A stretch of 64,000 bases of DNA. Source: CAZLRH01 sp964562015 (GTDB taxonomy: Bacteria > Verrucomicrobiota > Verrucomicrobiia > Opitutales > JABDGR01). Positions 53,526-61,655 of the stretch are shown here, piece by piece. The notes under the pieces are model-generated. The model saw only the letters and a list, made by a program, of their open reading frames with translations. It was not told the origin of the DNA and did no database searches. Position 1 is the stretch's first letter. Every line of letters begins with the position of its first letter. The stretch is from NCBI GenBank assembly GCA_964562015.1, contig CAZLRH010000016.1, positions 1 through 64,000 on the forward strand, in the 5' to 3' direction. The translations under genes and the position numbers were made by a program.

Positions 53526-54596
53526 ATGAACCCACCGCCTCCTCCTTCGACTTCGCTCCCCGATCGCCGCCGCTTTCTCGCGACCACCGTGACCGCCGCC
53601 GTCGGCGCCGCGCTCGCCCCCGCCGCGTGGGGGGCTGACCGCGATTGGTCCGGCCAGAATCCCGTGCGCTACCCCGACCCGGACATCGTCGTGCTGGATC
53701 CCCGCTTTACCAAGTACAAAATCAACAATGCCGCGATCGAACGGCTCTACACGGGTTGCCGCTGGGCCGAAGGGCCCGCGTGGAGCGGCGAGGGCCGCTA
53801 CTTGTTATGGAGCGACATTCCCAACGACCGCCAGATGCGCTGGATTGAAGACGACGGACACGTGAGCGTATTTCGCAATCCGTCCAATTACTCCAACGGC
53901 AACACCTTCGACTTTCAAGGCCGCCAGGTTTCCTGCGAACACACCGGCCGCCGCGTGGTCCGTTACGAACTCGACGGCAGCGTCACCGTGCTGGCCGACC
54001 AGTTTCAGGGCAAGCCGTTCAATTCGCCGAACGACGTGGTCGTCCATCCCGATGGCGGCATCTGGTTCACCGATCCGGCCTACGGCATCATGGGCAATTA
54101 CGAAGGCAGCAAGGCCGAGCCGCAAATCAAGGAGGCGGTCTATCGCATTGATCCCGCCACCAGGCAGGTCGCCCTCGCCACCGACGCGCTCAAAAAGCCC
54201 AACGGCCTGTGTTTTTCCCCTGATTACAAAAAACTCTATGTCGCCGACACCGACAGCCCCGCCGAGGGCATCCGCGTGTTCGACGTGGTGGACAAAACCA
54301 AGCTGACCAACCACAAGCAGTTCGCGACCCTCGCCCTCAACGGGAAAGTCGCCGGCTCCGACGGCATTCGCTGCGACGTGGATGGCAACGTCTGGTCTTC
54401 CGCGGCGTGGACGGGCGATGGCTTTGACGGCGTGATGGTCTTTGCGCCGGACGGTGTGCTCATTGGGCAGATTAAATTGCCCGAGACCTGTGCGAACATC
54501 TGCTTCGGCGGCCCGAAGCGCAACCGCCTCTTCATGGCCTGCAGCCAGTCCCTCTATGCGGTCTACGTGAACACCCAGGGCGCGCATATTTCCTGA
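53526..54596 (+). CDS. Tat-exported SMP-30/gluconolactonase-like protein
   Basis: A twin-arginine signal (PDRRRFLATTVTAAVGAALAP) is followed by a six-bladed propeller of the SMP-30/gluconolaconase type: CRWAEGPAWSGEGRYLLWSD (metal Glu), GNTFDFQGRQVSCEHTGRR, SPNDVVVHPDGGIWFTDPAYG (metal Asn/Asp) and SDGIRCDVDGNVWSS. Metal ligands are conserved. It hydrolyses sugar lactones in the periplasm; substrate not known. Length 356 is normal for the exported version. Confidence 0.9.
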   Translation: MNPPPPPSTSLPDRRRFLATTVTAAVGAALAPAAWGADRDWSGQNPVRYPDPDIVVLDPRFTKYKINNAAIERLYTGCRWAEGPAWSGEGRYLLWSDIPNDRQMRWIEDDGHVSVFRNPSNYSNGNTFDFQGRQVSCEHTGRRVVRYELDGSVTVLADQFQGKPFNSPNDVVVHPDGGIWFTDPAYGIMGNYEGSKAEPQIKEAVYRIDPATRQVALATDALKKPNGLCFSPDYKKLYVADTDSPAEGIRVFDVVDKTKLTNHKQFATLALNGKVAGSDGIRCDVDGNVWSSAAWTGDGFDGVMVFAPDGVLIGQIKLPETCANICFGGPKRNRLFMACSQSLYAVYVNTQGAHIS

Positions 54597-54617
54597 GCGG
54601 CGCTGCGCGAGCAGCAT

Positions 54618-55982
54618 TCACCCACCCACATCCAGCTCTGGCCATTCGACGAGCTTGCGGTGCAGTGTGCGGCGGGAAATGCCCAAAAGCTTGGCCGCTT
54701 GCGTGCGGTTGCCCCGCGCCTCGACCAGCGCCTGCCGGAACAATTTCTTTTCGTTATCCTCTTTGGACAAGGGCGAGCGGCCCGTGTCCACCCCTGTCGC
54801 CGCGCCGCCGGCCGGCACGCCGAGAAATTTCGCATCGAGGTCGTATTCCTTGATCGTCGCGCGTTTGAGCACCACGGCGTTTTCGCAAAAATTGCGCAGC
54901 TCGCGGATGTTGCCCGGCCACGCATAGCGTTGCAGCGCCGCCACTGCGCCGGGTGCCAGTTGCGGGACGGGCACTTCATTCTCTTGTGCAAACTGCTTTA
55001 AGTAATGATCCAGGAGCAAGGGCACGTCCTCCGCGCGCTCGCGCAGGGGCGGCAGGCGGATCGGGACGACATGCAGCCGGTAATACAAATCCTCGCGAAA
55101 GGTTCCCTTCGCCGCCATCGCCGTCAAATCCCGGTGCGTCGCGCACACCAGGCGCACATCCACTTGAATCGGCTTCAGGCTGCCCAGCCGCTCAAACGTG
55201 CGCGATTCGAGAAACCGCAGCAGTTTCACCTGCGTGGAGGCATCGAGTTCGCCGACTTCGTCAAGGAACAGCGTGCCGCCGTCTGCCGCCTCAAAGCGCC
55301 CGATGCGCCGCTCCGTCGCGCCGGTGAACGCGCCTTTTTCGTGGCCGAACAGCTCGCTCTCGAGCAGGCTCGCCGGAATCGCCGCCGCGTGCACCGGAAT
55401 AAAGGGGCCGCGGGCGCGCGGACTGTTTTGGTGAATCATCTGCGCGACAAGCTCCTTGCCTGTGCCGGTTTCGCCCTCGAGCAGGACGCTCGCGCGCGAG
55501 GTCGCCACCTGCTTCACCTGTTCGAGCACATCGAGCAGCGCCTTCGAATGCCCGATGATGTTTTGAAAGCCGAAATGCTGGTCGAGCCGCTGGTGCAGTT
55601 CCGTATTCTCCTTCACCATCTGGCGTTCCTGCAGCGCGCGGCGGATGAGGATTTCGAGCTTTTCCAGGCTCACCGGTTTCGTGAGAAAATCGTACGCGCC
55701 GCGGCGCATGGCTTCGACCGCGGTTTCGACGTTGCCGTACGCCGTCATCATGATGCACACCGGCTTGTACGGCATCTGCATCGCCTTCTCGATGACCTTC
55801 AGGCCCGATTTGCCGGCCATGCGCAAATCCGTGAGCACGACGGTGAACGACTCTGCGTCGAGCAACCGGAACGCCTCTTCCGCATCGGCTGCCTGAAAGA
55901 CCTCATAATCCGGCTCCAAGGCAGCGGCCAACCCTTCGCGGGTGTTCTTCTCGTCATCCACCACTAAAATGCTCGCGGGCAT
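54618..55982 (-). CDS. Sigma-54-dependent response regulator (NtrC/AtoC type)
   Basis: The receiver domain (ILVVDDEKNTREGLAAALE, phospho-Asp in VLTDLRMAGKSG, TKPVSLEKL) is followed by the AAA+ domain with GETGTGKEL, sigma-54-contacting GAFTGA, and GGTLFLDEVGEL. The C-terminal Fis-type HTH is GNRTQAAKLLGISRRTLHRKL. Fully canonical at 454 residues. No sensor kinase is adjacent. Upstream on the other strand is a divergent NHL gene after ~420 bp of repeats. Confidence 0.96.
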   Translation of the reverse strand: MPASILVVDDEKNTREGLAAALEPDYEVFQAADAEEAFRLLDAESFTVVLTDLRMAGKSGLKVIEKAMQMPYKPVCIMMTAYGNVETAVEAMRRGAYDFLTKPVSLEKLEILIRRALQERQMVKENTELHQRLDQHFGFQNIIGHSKALLDVLEQVKQVATSRASVLLEGETGTGKELVAQMIHQNSPRARGPFIPVHAAAIPASLLESELFGHEKGAFTGATERRIGRFEAADGGTLFLDEVGELDASTQVKLLRFLESRTFERLGSLKPIQVDVRLVCATHRDLTAMAAKGTFREDLYYRLHVVPIRLPPLRERAEDVPLLLDHYLKQFAQENEVPVPQLAPGAVAALQRYAWPGNIRELRNFCENAVVLKRATIKEYDLDAKFLGVPAGGAATGVDTGRSPLSKEDNEKKLFRQALVEARGNRTQAAKLLGISRRTLHRKLVEWPELDVGG

Positions 55983-56094
55983 GGGTTGTCAGGCTTAACC
56001 TTGATTCTTAACGCCTTGATGTGAAAAAGCGACATTTTTGCACACCCCAAACCGAGACGACAAACTCGAGACCAAGCAGAAACCGCGAAACTCC

Positions 56095-56345
56095 AAGCCA
56101 AGCTGCAACCGCAGATTACGCAGATGAACGCAGATTTATACTTTCATGACGTAGCTTCTTTTCCGGTCGTGGTGCGATTTTAAAACTACCACAGATGTCA
56201 CGGATAATACGGATGCCCTGGCGCAAAAGCTCGATAATTTCAGCATTCCCCTCCGTGCCATCCGTGTTATCCGTGGTTGTTTGGGGGTTTCAAAACAGGT
56301 CCTAGCCCTTATCTGCGCAAATCTGCGTCATCTGCGGTTCCTGCT
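56095..56345. repeat. Nested inverted-repeat element, family B, copy 4
   Basis: The outer arms (AACCGCAGATTACGCAGATG near 56108 and CTGCGTCATCTGCGGTT near 56323) enclose inner arms (ACCACAGATGTCACGGAT near 56189 and ATCCGTGTTATCCGTGGTTG near 56259). The element occupies most of the divergent spacer between the NtrC-type gene and the NHL gene. No gene lies here. Confidence 0.7.
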
Positions 56346-56367
56346 TCTCTGGATTGCGTCTCGGCCG

Positions 56368-56398
56368 TTTTCAATTTTGAATTTTGAATCTTAAATTC
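56368..56398. repeat. AT-rich 'gattcaaaatt' repeat, copy 1
   Basis: On minus this reads AAGATTCAAAATTCAAAATT followed by GAAAA, a tandem TTCAAAA pattern. The same 13-nt start occurs inside the coding region at 58733. It lies just before the NHL gene start. Confidence 0.5.
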
Positions 56399-56405
56399 TC
56401 CTCCC

Positions 56406-57542
56406 ATGAAATTACCCCGCCTCCTCTCCCTCGCCCTGTTCACACCCTGCGCTGTTTTATGTGCCGCGGAAACGCCCGCCACGCCTCCGCCAAATCTCGC
56501 CGCGCCCGTGCCGGTCAAACCCGCTGCGCCGACGGCTGCGGCCAAGGTGGCCACTGCCGACAGTCTCCCGCTTCACGTTGCGCTCGACACCCCGCGCGGA
56601 GTCGCCGTGGATGGGGCCGGCAAACTTTACGTTTCGGATTTTAGCGCCAACGTCATCTATCAAGTCTCGCTCACGCCGCCGTTATCGGCCGTGGCGATTC
56701 CCGCGCCTGGCGCCACGCCTCCGGCCGCGAACAGCGCTTTTGGCGGCCCATGCGAAATGGCGGTCGATGCCCAGGGCAATCTTTACGTGGCCGACGCCGA
56801 CAACCACGTCATCCGCAAAATTCTCGCCTCTAAATCCGGCGCGCCCACCGAAATGATCCTGCTCGCGGGCAATGTGGGCGTCAGCGGCACGGAGGATGGG
56901 CCCGGACCCGCGGCGCGTTTCGGCACGCCCACCGCCGTCGCGGTGGACGCCGCCGGCAACGTTTACGTGGCGGACAACCAAAATGCCACCGTGCGCAAAA
57001 TCACGCCCGCGGGTGTGGTCAGCACGCTGGCGGGCAAGGCTGGCGCGGTCGGTAATGTGGATGGCACCGGCGCGGAGGCCCGCTTCAGCACCCCGCGTGG
57101 CATCGCGGTGGACAAGGCCGGAAATATTTTCGTCGCCGACGAGGGCAATTCCAATATCCGCAAAATCACGCCCGCGGGCGTGGTCACCACCGTGGCGGGC
57201 TCATCCACGGAAACCGCCTTCAAGGACGGCCCGGCCAAGGACGCCACCTTTGGCGCGCCGCGCGGCCTGTGCGTGGATGCGGCGGGCAACCTTTTTATCG
57301 CCGACACCAATAACAACCTCGTGCGCAAGATCACTCCCGATGGCACGGTCTCCGCCTTCGCCGGGCAGATCGCCGGCGGCATGGCCGACGGCCCGGCCAA
57401 AGACGCCCGTTTCAGTGCCCCGCGCGCCATCGCCGTGGACGCCGCGGGCAACCTCTACCTCGCCGACTCCGACAACTCCGCCGTGCGCAAAATCACCCCG
57501 GCGGGCGTGGTGACAACCTTATTGGTTGGCATGGGACCGTAG
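56406..57542 (+). CDS. Secreted NHL-repeat beta-propeller protein
   Basis: A signal peptide (LLSLALFTPCAVLCAA) and a Pro/Ala linker precede about six NHL repeats. Each has the pattern 'xPxGxAVDxAGNxYVADxxNxxVRKITPAG' (examples: TPTAVAVDAAGNVYVADNQN, APRGLCVDAAGNLFIADTNN, APRAIAVDAAGNLYLADSDN). The 378-residue protein ends inside the last repeat, with no anchor. Probably a binding or scaffold protein. The transcript may end at the hairpin at 57552. Confidence 0.88.
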   Translation: MKLPRLLSLALFTPCAVLCAAETPATPPPNLAAPVPVKPAAPTAAAKVATADSLPLHVALDTPRGVAVDGAGKLYVSDFSANVIYQVSLTPPLSAVAIPAPGATPPAANSAFGGPCEMAVDAQGNLYVADADNHVIRKILASKSGAPTEMILLAGNVGVSGTEDGPGPAARFGTPTAVAVDAAGNVYVADNQNATVRKITPAGVVSTLAGKAGAVGNVDGTGAEARFSTPRGIAVDKAGNIFVADEGNSNIRKITPAGVVTTVAGSSTETAFKDGPAKDATFGAPRGLCVDAAGNLFIADTNNNLVRKITPDGTVSAFAGQIAGGMADGPAKDARFSAPRAIAVDAAGNLYLADSDNSAVRKITPAGVVTTLLVGMGP

Positions 57543-57551
57543 GTTTTTCCC

Positions 57552-57571
57552 GGAAGGCGGCCCCGCCTTCC
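57552..57571 (+). terminator. Hairpin downstream of the NHL gene
   Basis: GGAAGGCGG-CC-CCGCCTTCC is a perfect 9-bp stem that starts 10 nt after the stop. There is no strong T run after it, so it may be a Rho-independent terminator of weak type or an mRNA 3' stabiliser. Confidence 0.5.
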
Positions 57572-57598
57572 ATCCGCCAAAATCGCGGTCAATCCAAA

Positions 57599-57618
57599 AA
57601 TACTTATTGACAAGTATT
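57599..57618. promoter_or_regulatory. Palindrome, possible operator
   Basis: AATACTTATTGACAAGTATT has 7-bp perfect arms. It sits about 185 nt upstream of the small HTH-like protein gene, in an AT-rich pocket that includes TTGACA. It may be a binding site for a dimeric regulator. Confidence 0.4.
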
Positions 57619-57803
57619 TGGGATATTAATCATCGTGGATTGAGTTGGCTAAAGGGGCGCGCGTGGGCGCGGAGTCGGGCCCGGAGGGTCTGGTTCAGGC
57701 GGCAGCGATCCTCCGGCCCGGTACGGCGCGGAAGGAAGGCCCGGCCTGCGGCCACTGCCGTCACCGCTTCAACACTGCGCATTTATCAAACCACACTTAC
57801 CGC

Positions 57804-58178
57804 ATGAATCTTCAAGTTCGCGCCCGTGCCCTGGAACGGGCCAAGGCCCGGTTGCGGGACCAGGAAACGGCGTTGCGCAAGGAGACTGAGGCGGCCCAGC
57901 GGCTCCACCTCCGGCTCCAGACGCTGGTCCGAGATTGCGGTCTCGCCCCGCGCGATTTGGCGTTCGCCCTCGTGGAGCAATTTCACCTGCGCCTGGCCGG
58001 ACGCCGCAAGGGCTCCCACAGCCGCCGCCATCGGACCAAAATCACGACGGAACTCCGTGAGACGTTGAAACATGCCGTCGCCGGCGGGGCGTCCAAGCTC
58101 GCGACCGCCCGGAAATTCCGCCTGAGCTATGCCGTCGTGACCAAGGCCGTGAATGGCGGCTACGACCGCTTGCGGTAA
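57804..58178 (+). CDS. Small coiled-coil protein with HTH-like C-terminus (possible nucleoid/regulatory protein)
   Basis: The 124-residue protein starts MNLQVRARALERAKARLRDQ, a charged coiled coil (~residues 1-40). The middle is basic (HLRLAGRRKGSHSRRHRTK), and the C-terminus reads SKLATARKFRLSYAVVTKAV, then NGGYDRLR, resembling a helix-turn-helix. This arrangement recalls H-NS-like proteins, but I do not recognise a family. Its upstream palindrome may be an autoregulatory site. Confidence 0.55.
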   Translation: MNLQVRARALERAKARLRDQETALRKETEAAQRLHLRLQTLVRDCGLAPRDLAFALVEQFHLRLAGRRKGSHSRRHRTKITTELRETLKHAVAGGASKLATARKFRLSYAVVTKAVNGGYDRLR

Positions 58179-58384
58179 ATCCAAGGGAGACAAGGGATTA
58201 CCGGCGCAGAGGCCAAAATTTGCCCACACTCGCCGTGGGTGATTAAGATGAGTTATATTCTCTTATATCGCACCGTTAGGAAAAGCCGCTCGTGTCCTGT
58301 GGCGCTTAAAGAGAATGTGAAAATGAGTTGTTCAACGGGTAGGGAATGAAGTTTGCTCCTTAGAAGAAAACCCAATGAAACGAC

Positions 58385-58903
58385 GTGAAGGCCGAAGAAC
58401 CATTGACGGTGTTTGTGTACGGGACGCTCAAACCGGGCGGCCGTTTCTGGGAGAAGTATTGCGCCGGCCGGGTGGTCGAGAGCAAGCGCGCGCGGGTGCG
58501 TGGGCGGCTGTTCCATTTGCGGAAAGCCGGATACCCGGCCATGGCCGAAGACACGACCCATGACCCGAGGGACCAGACTGCGGCTGGTTGGGTGCGCGGC
58601 TGGTGGCTCGTGCTGAAAAGCGAGACGGCGTTGCGCGGGCTCGACGAGCTCGAGGGCTACCGGCCCGGGCGGGAGCCCCAGGAAAACGAATACCAGCGCG
58701 TGCGGCGGGAGTGTTTTGCGGAAATTGAAGATTCAAAATTAAAAATTCAACATCAGCCCGACCCAGAATCGCAATCCGGGCCGTCGCTGGGCGAGGCCTG
58801 GGTCTATGTCATGACGCCGGATTGGATCACGCGGCTCAGCGGCGCGCTGGTCAAGGACGGCGAATGGGATGAAAAGAAGACGCCGAAGCTGTGGGATATT
58901 TGA
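58385..58903 (+). CDS. Gamma-glutamylcyclotransferase/AIG2-like protein
   Basis: A GTG start. The N-terminal motif VFVYGTLKPGG with the substrate pocket (GYPAMAED, LDELEGYRPG) defines the GGCT/AIG2 superfamily; the Glu of DELEGY is the catalytic candidate. Residues ~117-122 (EDSKLK region) coincide with an AT-rich repeat that also occurs upstream of the NHL gene, so the loop is likely an insertion. Substrate: gamma-glutamyl amines or unknown. It overlaps the next small frame by one codon. Confidence 0.85.
   Translation: MKAEEPLTVFVYGTLKPGGRFWEKYCAGRVVESKRARVRGRLFHLRKAGYPAMAEDTTHDPRDQTAAGWVRGWWLVLKSETALRGLDELEGYRPGREPQENEYQRVRRECFAEIEDSKLKIQHQPDPESQSGPSLGEAWVYVMTPDWITRLSGALVKDGEWDEKKTPKLWDI
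58731..58757. repeat. AT-rich 'gattcaaaatt' repeat, copy 2 (inside coding region)
   Basis: AAGATTCAAAATTAAAAATT followed by CAACAT shares its first 13 nt with the copy near 56368 (minus strand). It encodes the polar loop of the GGCT-like protein and stays in frame. Confidence 0.5.
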
Positions 58904-59028
58904 GCGCCTTCGCGGAATTGAAGGCCGCGCGGCCGGGTGTGAGTCCGCCGGAGGAAAGCGAAAACGCCGATAACCACGGCTCGCTCGCGGACATGTTTCA
59001 AAAAATGCGCCGCCAAGTGCAGGAGTGA
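58900..59028 (+). CDS. Small coupled protein, 42 residues
   Basis: A TTG overlapping the preceding stop (TTGA) opens a 42-codon frame: LSAFAELKAARPGVSPPEES, then acidic/polar residues, ending SLADMFQKMRRQVQE. The composition is protein-like (amphipathic, Glu/Lys/Arg rich) and the stop overlap suggests translational coupling. No family recognised. It is too short to be certain. Confidence 0.4.
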   Translation: MSAFAELKAARPGVSPPEESENADNHGSLADMFQKMRRQVQE

Positions 59029-59100
59029 CTGGGTGGGGCCGCATTAGCAACCGGAGGCAATAAGCTGCTCAAAGTCGAAACCGGCCTATGGGTTAGCGCA

Positions 59101-59940
59101 TTAGGGCGATTCGTTCAAGGCCGGTGGTAGAGTCAGCGCGCCGTCACCTTCAAATAAAAAAGCCCAGCGAGACGGCATCCCCTCCGAAGAAGACGTCATT
59201 TGCATTGGATTACTGTTTCTGGGAACTGGACCATAGGCAAACCTAGCTTTATCACTTGCAGTCATTTTTCCGAGTCGAACGGCCAAGACCCACGATTGCC
59301 CGTTTTTGATATCAGAAACATTTAGGAGCATTTGGGCCATGAATAATTCAGCGCGGTCGGGATCAAGGATCTTGGCGACACCTTCAGCGAACCGTTCGCG
59401 TAATTCTGCGGATTCATCGTCGCGGAGTGGCGGAATGAGGTAGGCGGCGATTTGTTCGTTCGCGTCCGCCTGATCAAAAATGGGATGCCCCACGAGACTG
59501 AGCAACCTTGCGGGCTCCAATTCGTGGGCGGTTGCGAGCAGCCGCGCCTGCACCTGGGTTTTCAATTCCATCAACAGATTATTGAGGGCGGAGGTTTCGT
59601 CAGCGGTAAGCCCAAGCAGACCGATCGCATCAGGCGTGAGTTGGTAGTCGCTCAAAAAAAACAGCCCGGTGCTTTTGATCAACTCTTTGGGCACCGCAAC
59701 ATAGTAGTGGCCGTCGTCAGGCGCCTGGATGCGGGCGGCACGTTTTGCCACGACTATCTCCGCGCTATGGAGTTGCGCGCGTAAGTGATTCAAGTCGGAC
59801 GCCAAGGCAGCATGGGTCCGGGTGAGTTCAGCTTGCGCCTCTTGGGCACTGGCCAAATTCCAACGTTGCACCGACCACGGCAGTAACGCCAAAGTCAGCA
59901 CCACCAAGGCGGCGAGCAGCATGAATGAGCCGGCTTTCAT
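59101..59940 (-). CDS. Membrane-anchored protein of the 'IPPL' paralog family, copy 3
   Basis: The start ATG overlaps the stop of the sigma-fusion gene (ATGA), so the two are coupled. It has a membrane helix (FMLLAALVVLTLALLPW), a coiled coil (AQEAQAELTRTHAALASDLN), then the shared domain with LLGLTADETSALNNLLMEL, AAYLIPPLRDDESAELRERF and ILDPDRAELFMAQML. Closest in order of motifs to 4394, 5262 and the C-terminal half of 59937. A role as partner of the sigma fusion is inferred. Confidence 0.72.
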   Translation of the reverse strand: MKAGSFMLLAALVVLTLALLPWSVQRWNLASAQEAQAELTRTHAALASDLNHLRAQLHSAEIVVAKRAARIQAPDDGHYYVAVPKELIKSTGLFFLSDYQLTPDAIGLLGLTADETSALNNLLMELKTQVQARLLATAHELEPARLLSLVGHPIFDQADANEQIAAYLIPPLRDDESAELRERFAEGVAKILDPDRAELFMAQMLLNVSDIKNGQSWVLAVRLGKMTASDKARFAYGPVPRNSNPMQMTSSSEGMPSRWAFLFEGDGALTLPPALNESP

Positions 59941-61490
59941 GGGGTCGGCGGGTGGATGCGACGGGGGCCGGGAAACTGCTCGAATAACCATAAGTCTTCC
60001 TCAGTAATGTCCCCAGTCCGCATTCCGTAGCCGTCGTGCCCGTCTCCGGAAGAAGTTATGGTGGCGAGTTGGGTATGAATTTTACCATTCGCGTCCCTGG
60101 TATCGGCGAAGATAAACGTACGTGAAATCCCCGGACGGAGCCCAAAATCTTCTTGCTCCGCTTTGCTGAATAGCACGGCAGCGCGCTCCGGGCCCACGGC
60201 TGCAATGAGGTTGTCGGAAAACCACTCGCGCAGGCGCATGGTTTCATCAGTACTCATTGGCGGGATGAAGTAAGCGGTATTCGACCCTGGCATTTGGTCC
60301 AGGCCGAGGGCAGGATCTTGCCCTTCCACAGCCTGTTCGAGCGTAATTTCCCGCAGTTGGGTCTGGGCAAAATCCTTCAAGCGATTGTCCAGTGTGGTAA
60401 AAACATCATCGAGCGCTTCCACTTCGTCCGGCGTCAGGGCGAGCCACTGGATGTAATCTACAGGAGATTCGACGACCGTGCCTGAAACAAATTTAAGCGT
60501 TGTACGCCGGTCGGGATTAAAAGAGTCCCGTCCCAAATTATCCACAAAGCCTTTCGCAGTTTCTAAATCCACTAGCAGGTAATCCGATGCCACTGGCGCG
60601 CCGGGGGCGGGTGCCGCACCAGCGCGGACATCGCGAATACGGACTTTCAACCGGTCGCCTTCCTCGCGCAGCCGGGCATTTTTCTCGGCGAGGACGTCAT
60701 TCTGCTCATTGATAAGCGAAAGGGCCTCGGATTGCAGGGCGAGCGGAATCAACGCCAAGGCTAGCATGACCGTAGCTGCCAGGGTTGTTTTCGTTTTGGT
60801 GGACATGGCAAAAAACTTGCCCAACGCATGGGAAAAGCCGCCCCCAGCAGCGGCGCTGGTGACGGAGACTCCCACAACTTTGGCCGCCAAGCCCGCGGGT
60901 GCCGGTCCGGCGGCGTGCGCGCCGAGGCCGGAGACCAGCAGCGCGGCCGTGGTGGCCACGCCATAACGCGCAAAATGGGCGCGCAGTTTATCCAAGGCGC
61001 GGTCCACCCGTTTGCGCGCGGCTTCTTCGCTGAGCGCAAGGACGTGGCCGGTTTCGGGCAAGGTCTTGCCCTCGATGAAGCGCAGAAGCATGGCATCCTG
61101 CTCGAGGCGCGGGAGTTGCGCCATGGCTTCCTCCAGCAGCGGCGCAAGCTGTTCCCAATGTTGATCAGCGGGTGAGTCTTGTTCGGCGAGATTCATGGCG
61201 ATCGTTTCACGCTGTTGGCGGCGTTTTTCCGCGCGCAAGGTGGCGAGGGCTTCGTTTCTCGCGGTGCGATAAAGCCAGCCGGCGAGAATCTGCCCGGCTT
61301 GCAACGCGGCCGCTTTGCGCGCCAATTTGATGAAAACCGCCTGCACGATGTCTTCGGTCATCGGCGGCTCGTGGACTATGCGCCGGACCGCCGAGTAAAC
61401 GAGGCCCAGATGACGTTCCACCAGTTCGGCAAAGGCACTCTCCGAATGATATTCGACGAACTGGTGCAAAAGCTCCCGGTCTTCCCTCAT
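59937..61490 (-). CDS. ECF sigma factor fused to a membrane-linked 'IPPL' domain
   Basis: Residues 1-170 are an ECF sigma factor: region 2 (YHSESAFAELVERHLGLVYS, AVRRIVHEPPMTEDIVQAVF) and region 4 (PETGHVLALSEEAARKRVDR). A linker and membrane helix (TLAATVMLALALIPLALQ) follow at ~230-255, then a coiled coil (INEQNDVLAEKNARLREEGD), then a ~200-residue domain with YIQWLALTPDEVEALDDVF, YFIPPMSTDETMRLREWF and GPERAAVLFSK. This domain matches the stand-alone paralogs. The sigma part would be cytoplasmic and the domain outside: a one-protein signalling device. The next gene is another paralog. Confidence 0.85.
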   Translation of the reverse strand: MREDRELLHQFVEYHSESAFAELVERHLGLVYSAVRRIVHEPPMTEDIVQAVFIKLARKAAALQAGQILAGWLYRTARNEALATLRAEKRRQQRETIAMNLAEQDSPADQHWEQLAPLLEEAMAQLPRLEQDAMLLRFIEGKTLPETGHVLALSEEAARKRVDRALDKLRAHFARYGVATTAALLVSGLGAHAAGPAPAGLAAKVVGVSVTSAAAGGGFSHALGKFFAMSTKTKTTLAATVMLALALIPLALQSEALSLINEQNDVLAEKNARLREEGDRLKVRIRDVRAGAAPAPGAPVASDYLLVDLETAKGFVDNLGRDSFNPDRRTTLKFVSGTVVESPVDYIQWLALTPDEVEALDDVFTTLDNRLKDFAQTQLREITLEQAVEGQDPALGLDQMPGSNTAYFIPPMSTDETMRLREWFSDNLIAAVGPERAAVLFSKAEQEDFGLRPGISRTFIFADTRDANGKIHTQLATITSSGDGHDGYGMRTGDITEEDLWLFEQFPGPRRIHPPTP

Positions 61491-61550
61491 GGCGTTATAC
61501 TATACCAATGCCGCCGCCCGCGGAAAGCGGACAAAGCAGCCACGATTTCT

Positions 61551-61635
61551 TCGACAGAATTAACAGAATTTCCCCAAACGACGGCTCCGTATGAATGGTT
61601 TGCTGCCATTCAGGAAATTCTGTCAATTCTGTCGA
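61551..61635. repeat. Inverted-repeat element, family A, copy 3
   Basis: Arms 61551-61573 and 61613-61635 are 23 nt with one mismatch (TCGACAGAATTAACAGAATT type). The element lies between the SDR-RGG gene (3' end) and the sigma-fusion gene start. The arms are nearly those found inside miaA. Confidence 0.75.
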
Positions 61636-61655
61636 ATGCAGTCTTGTAGAGCAGC

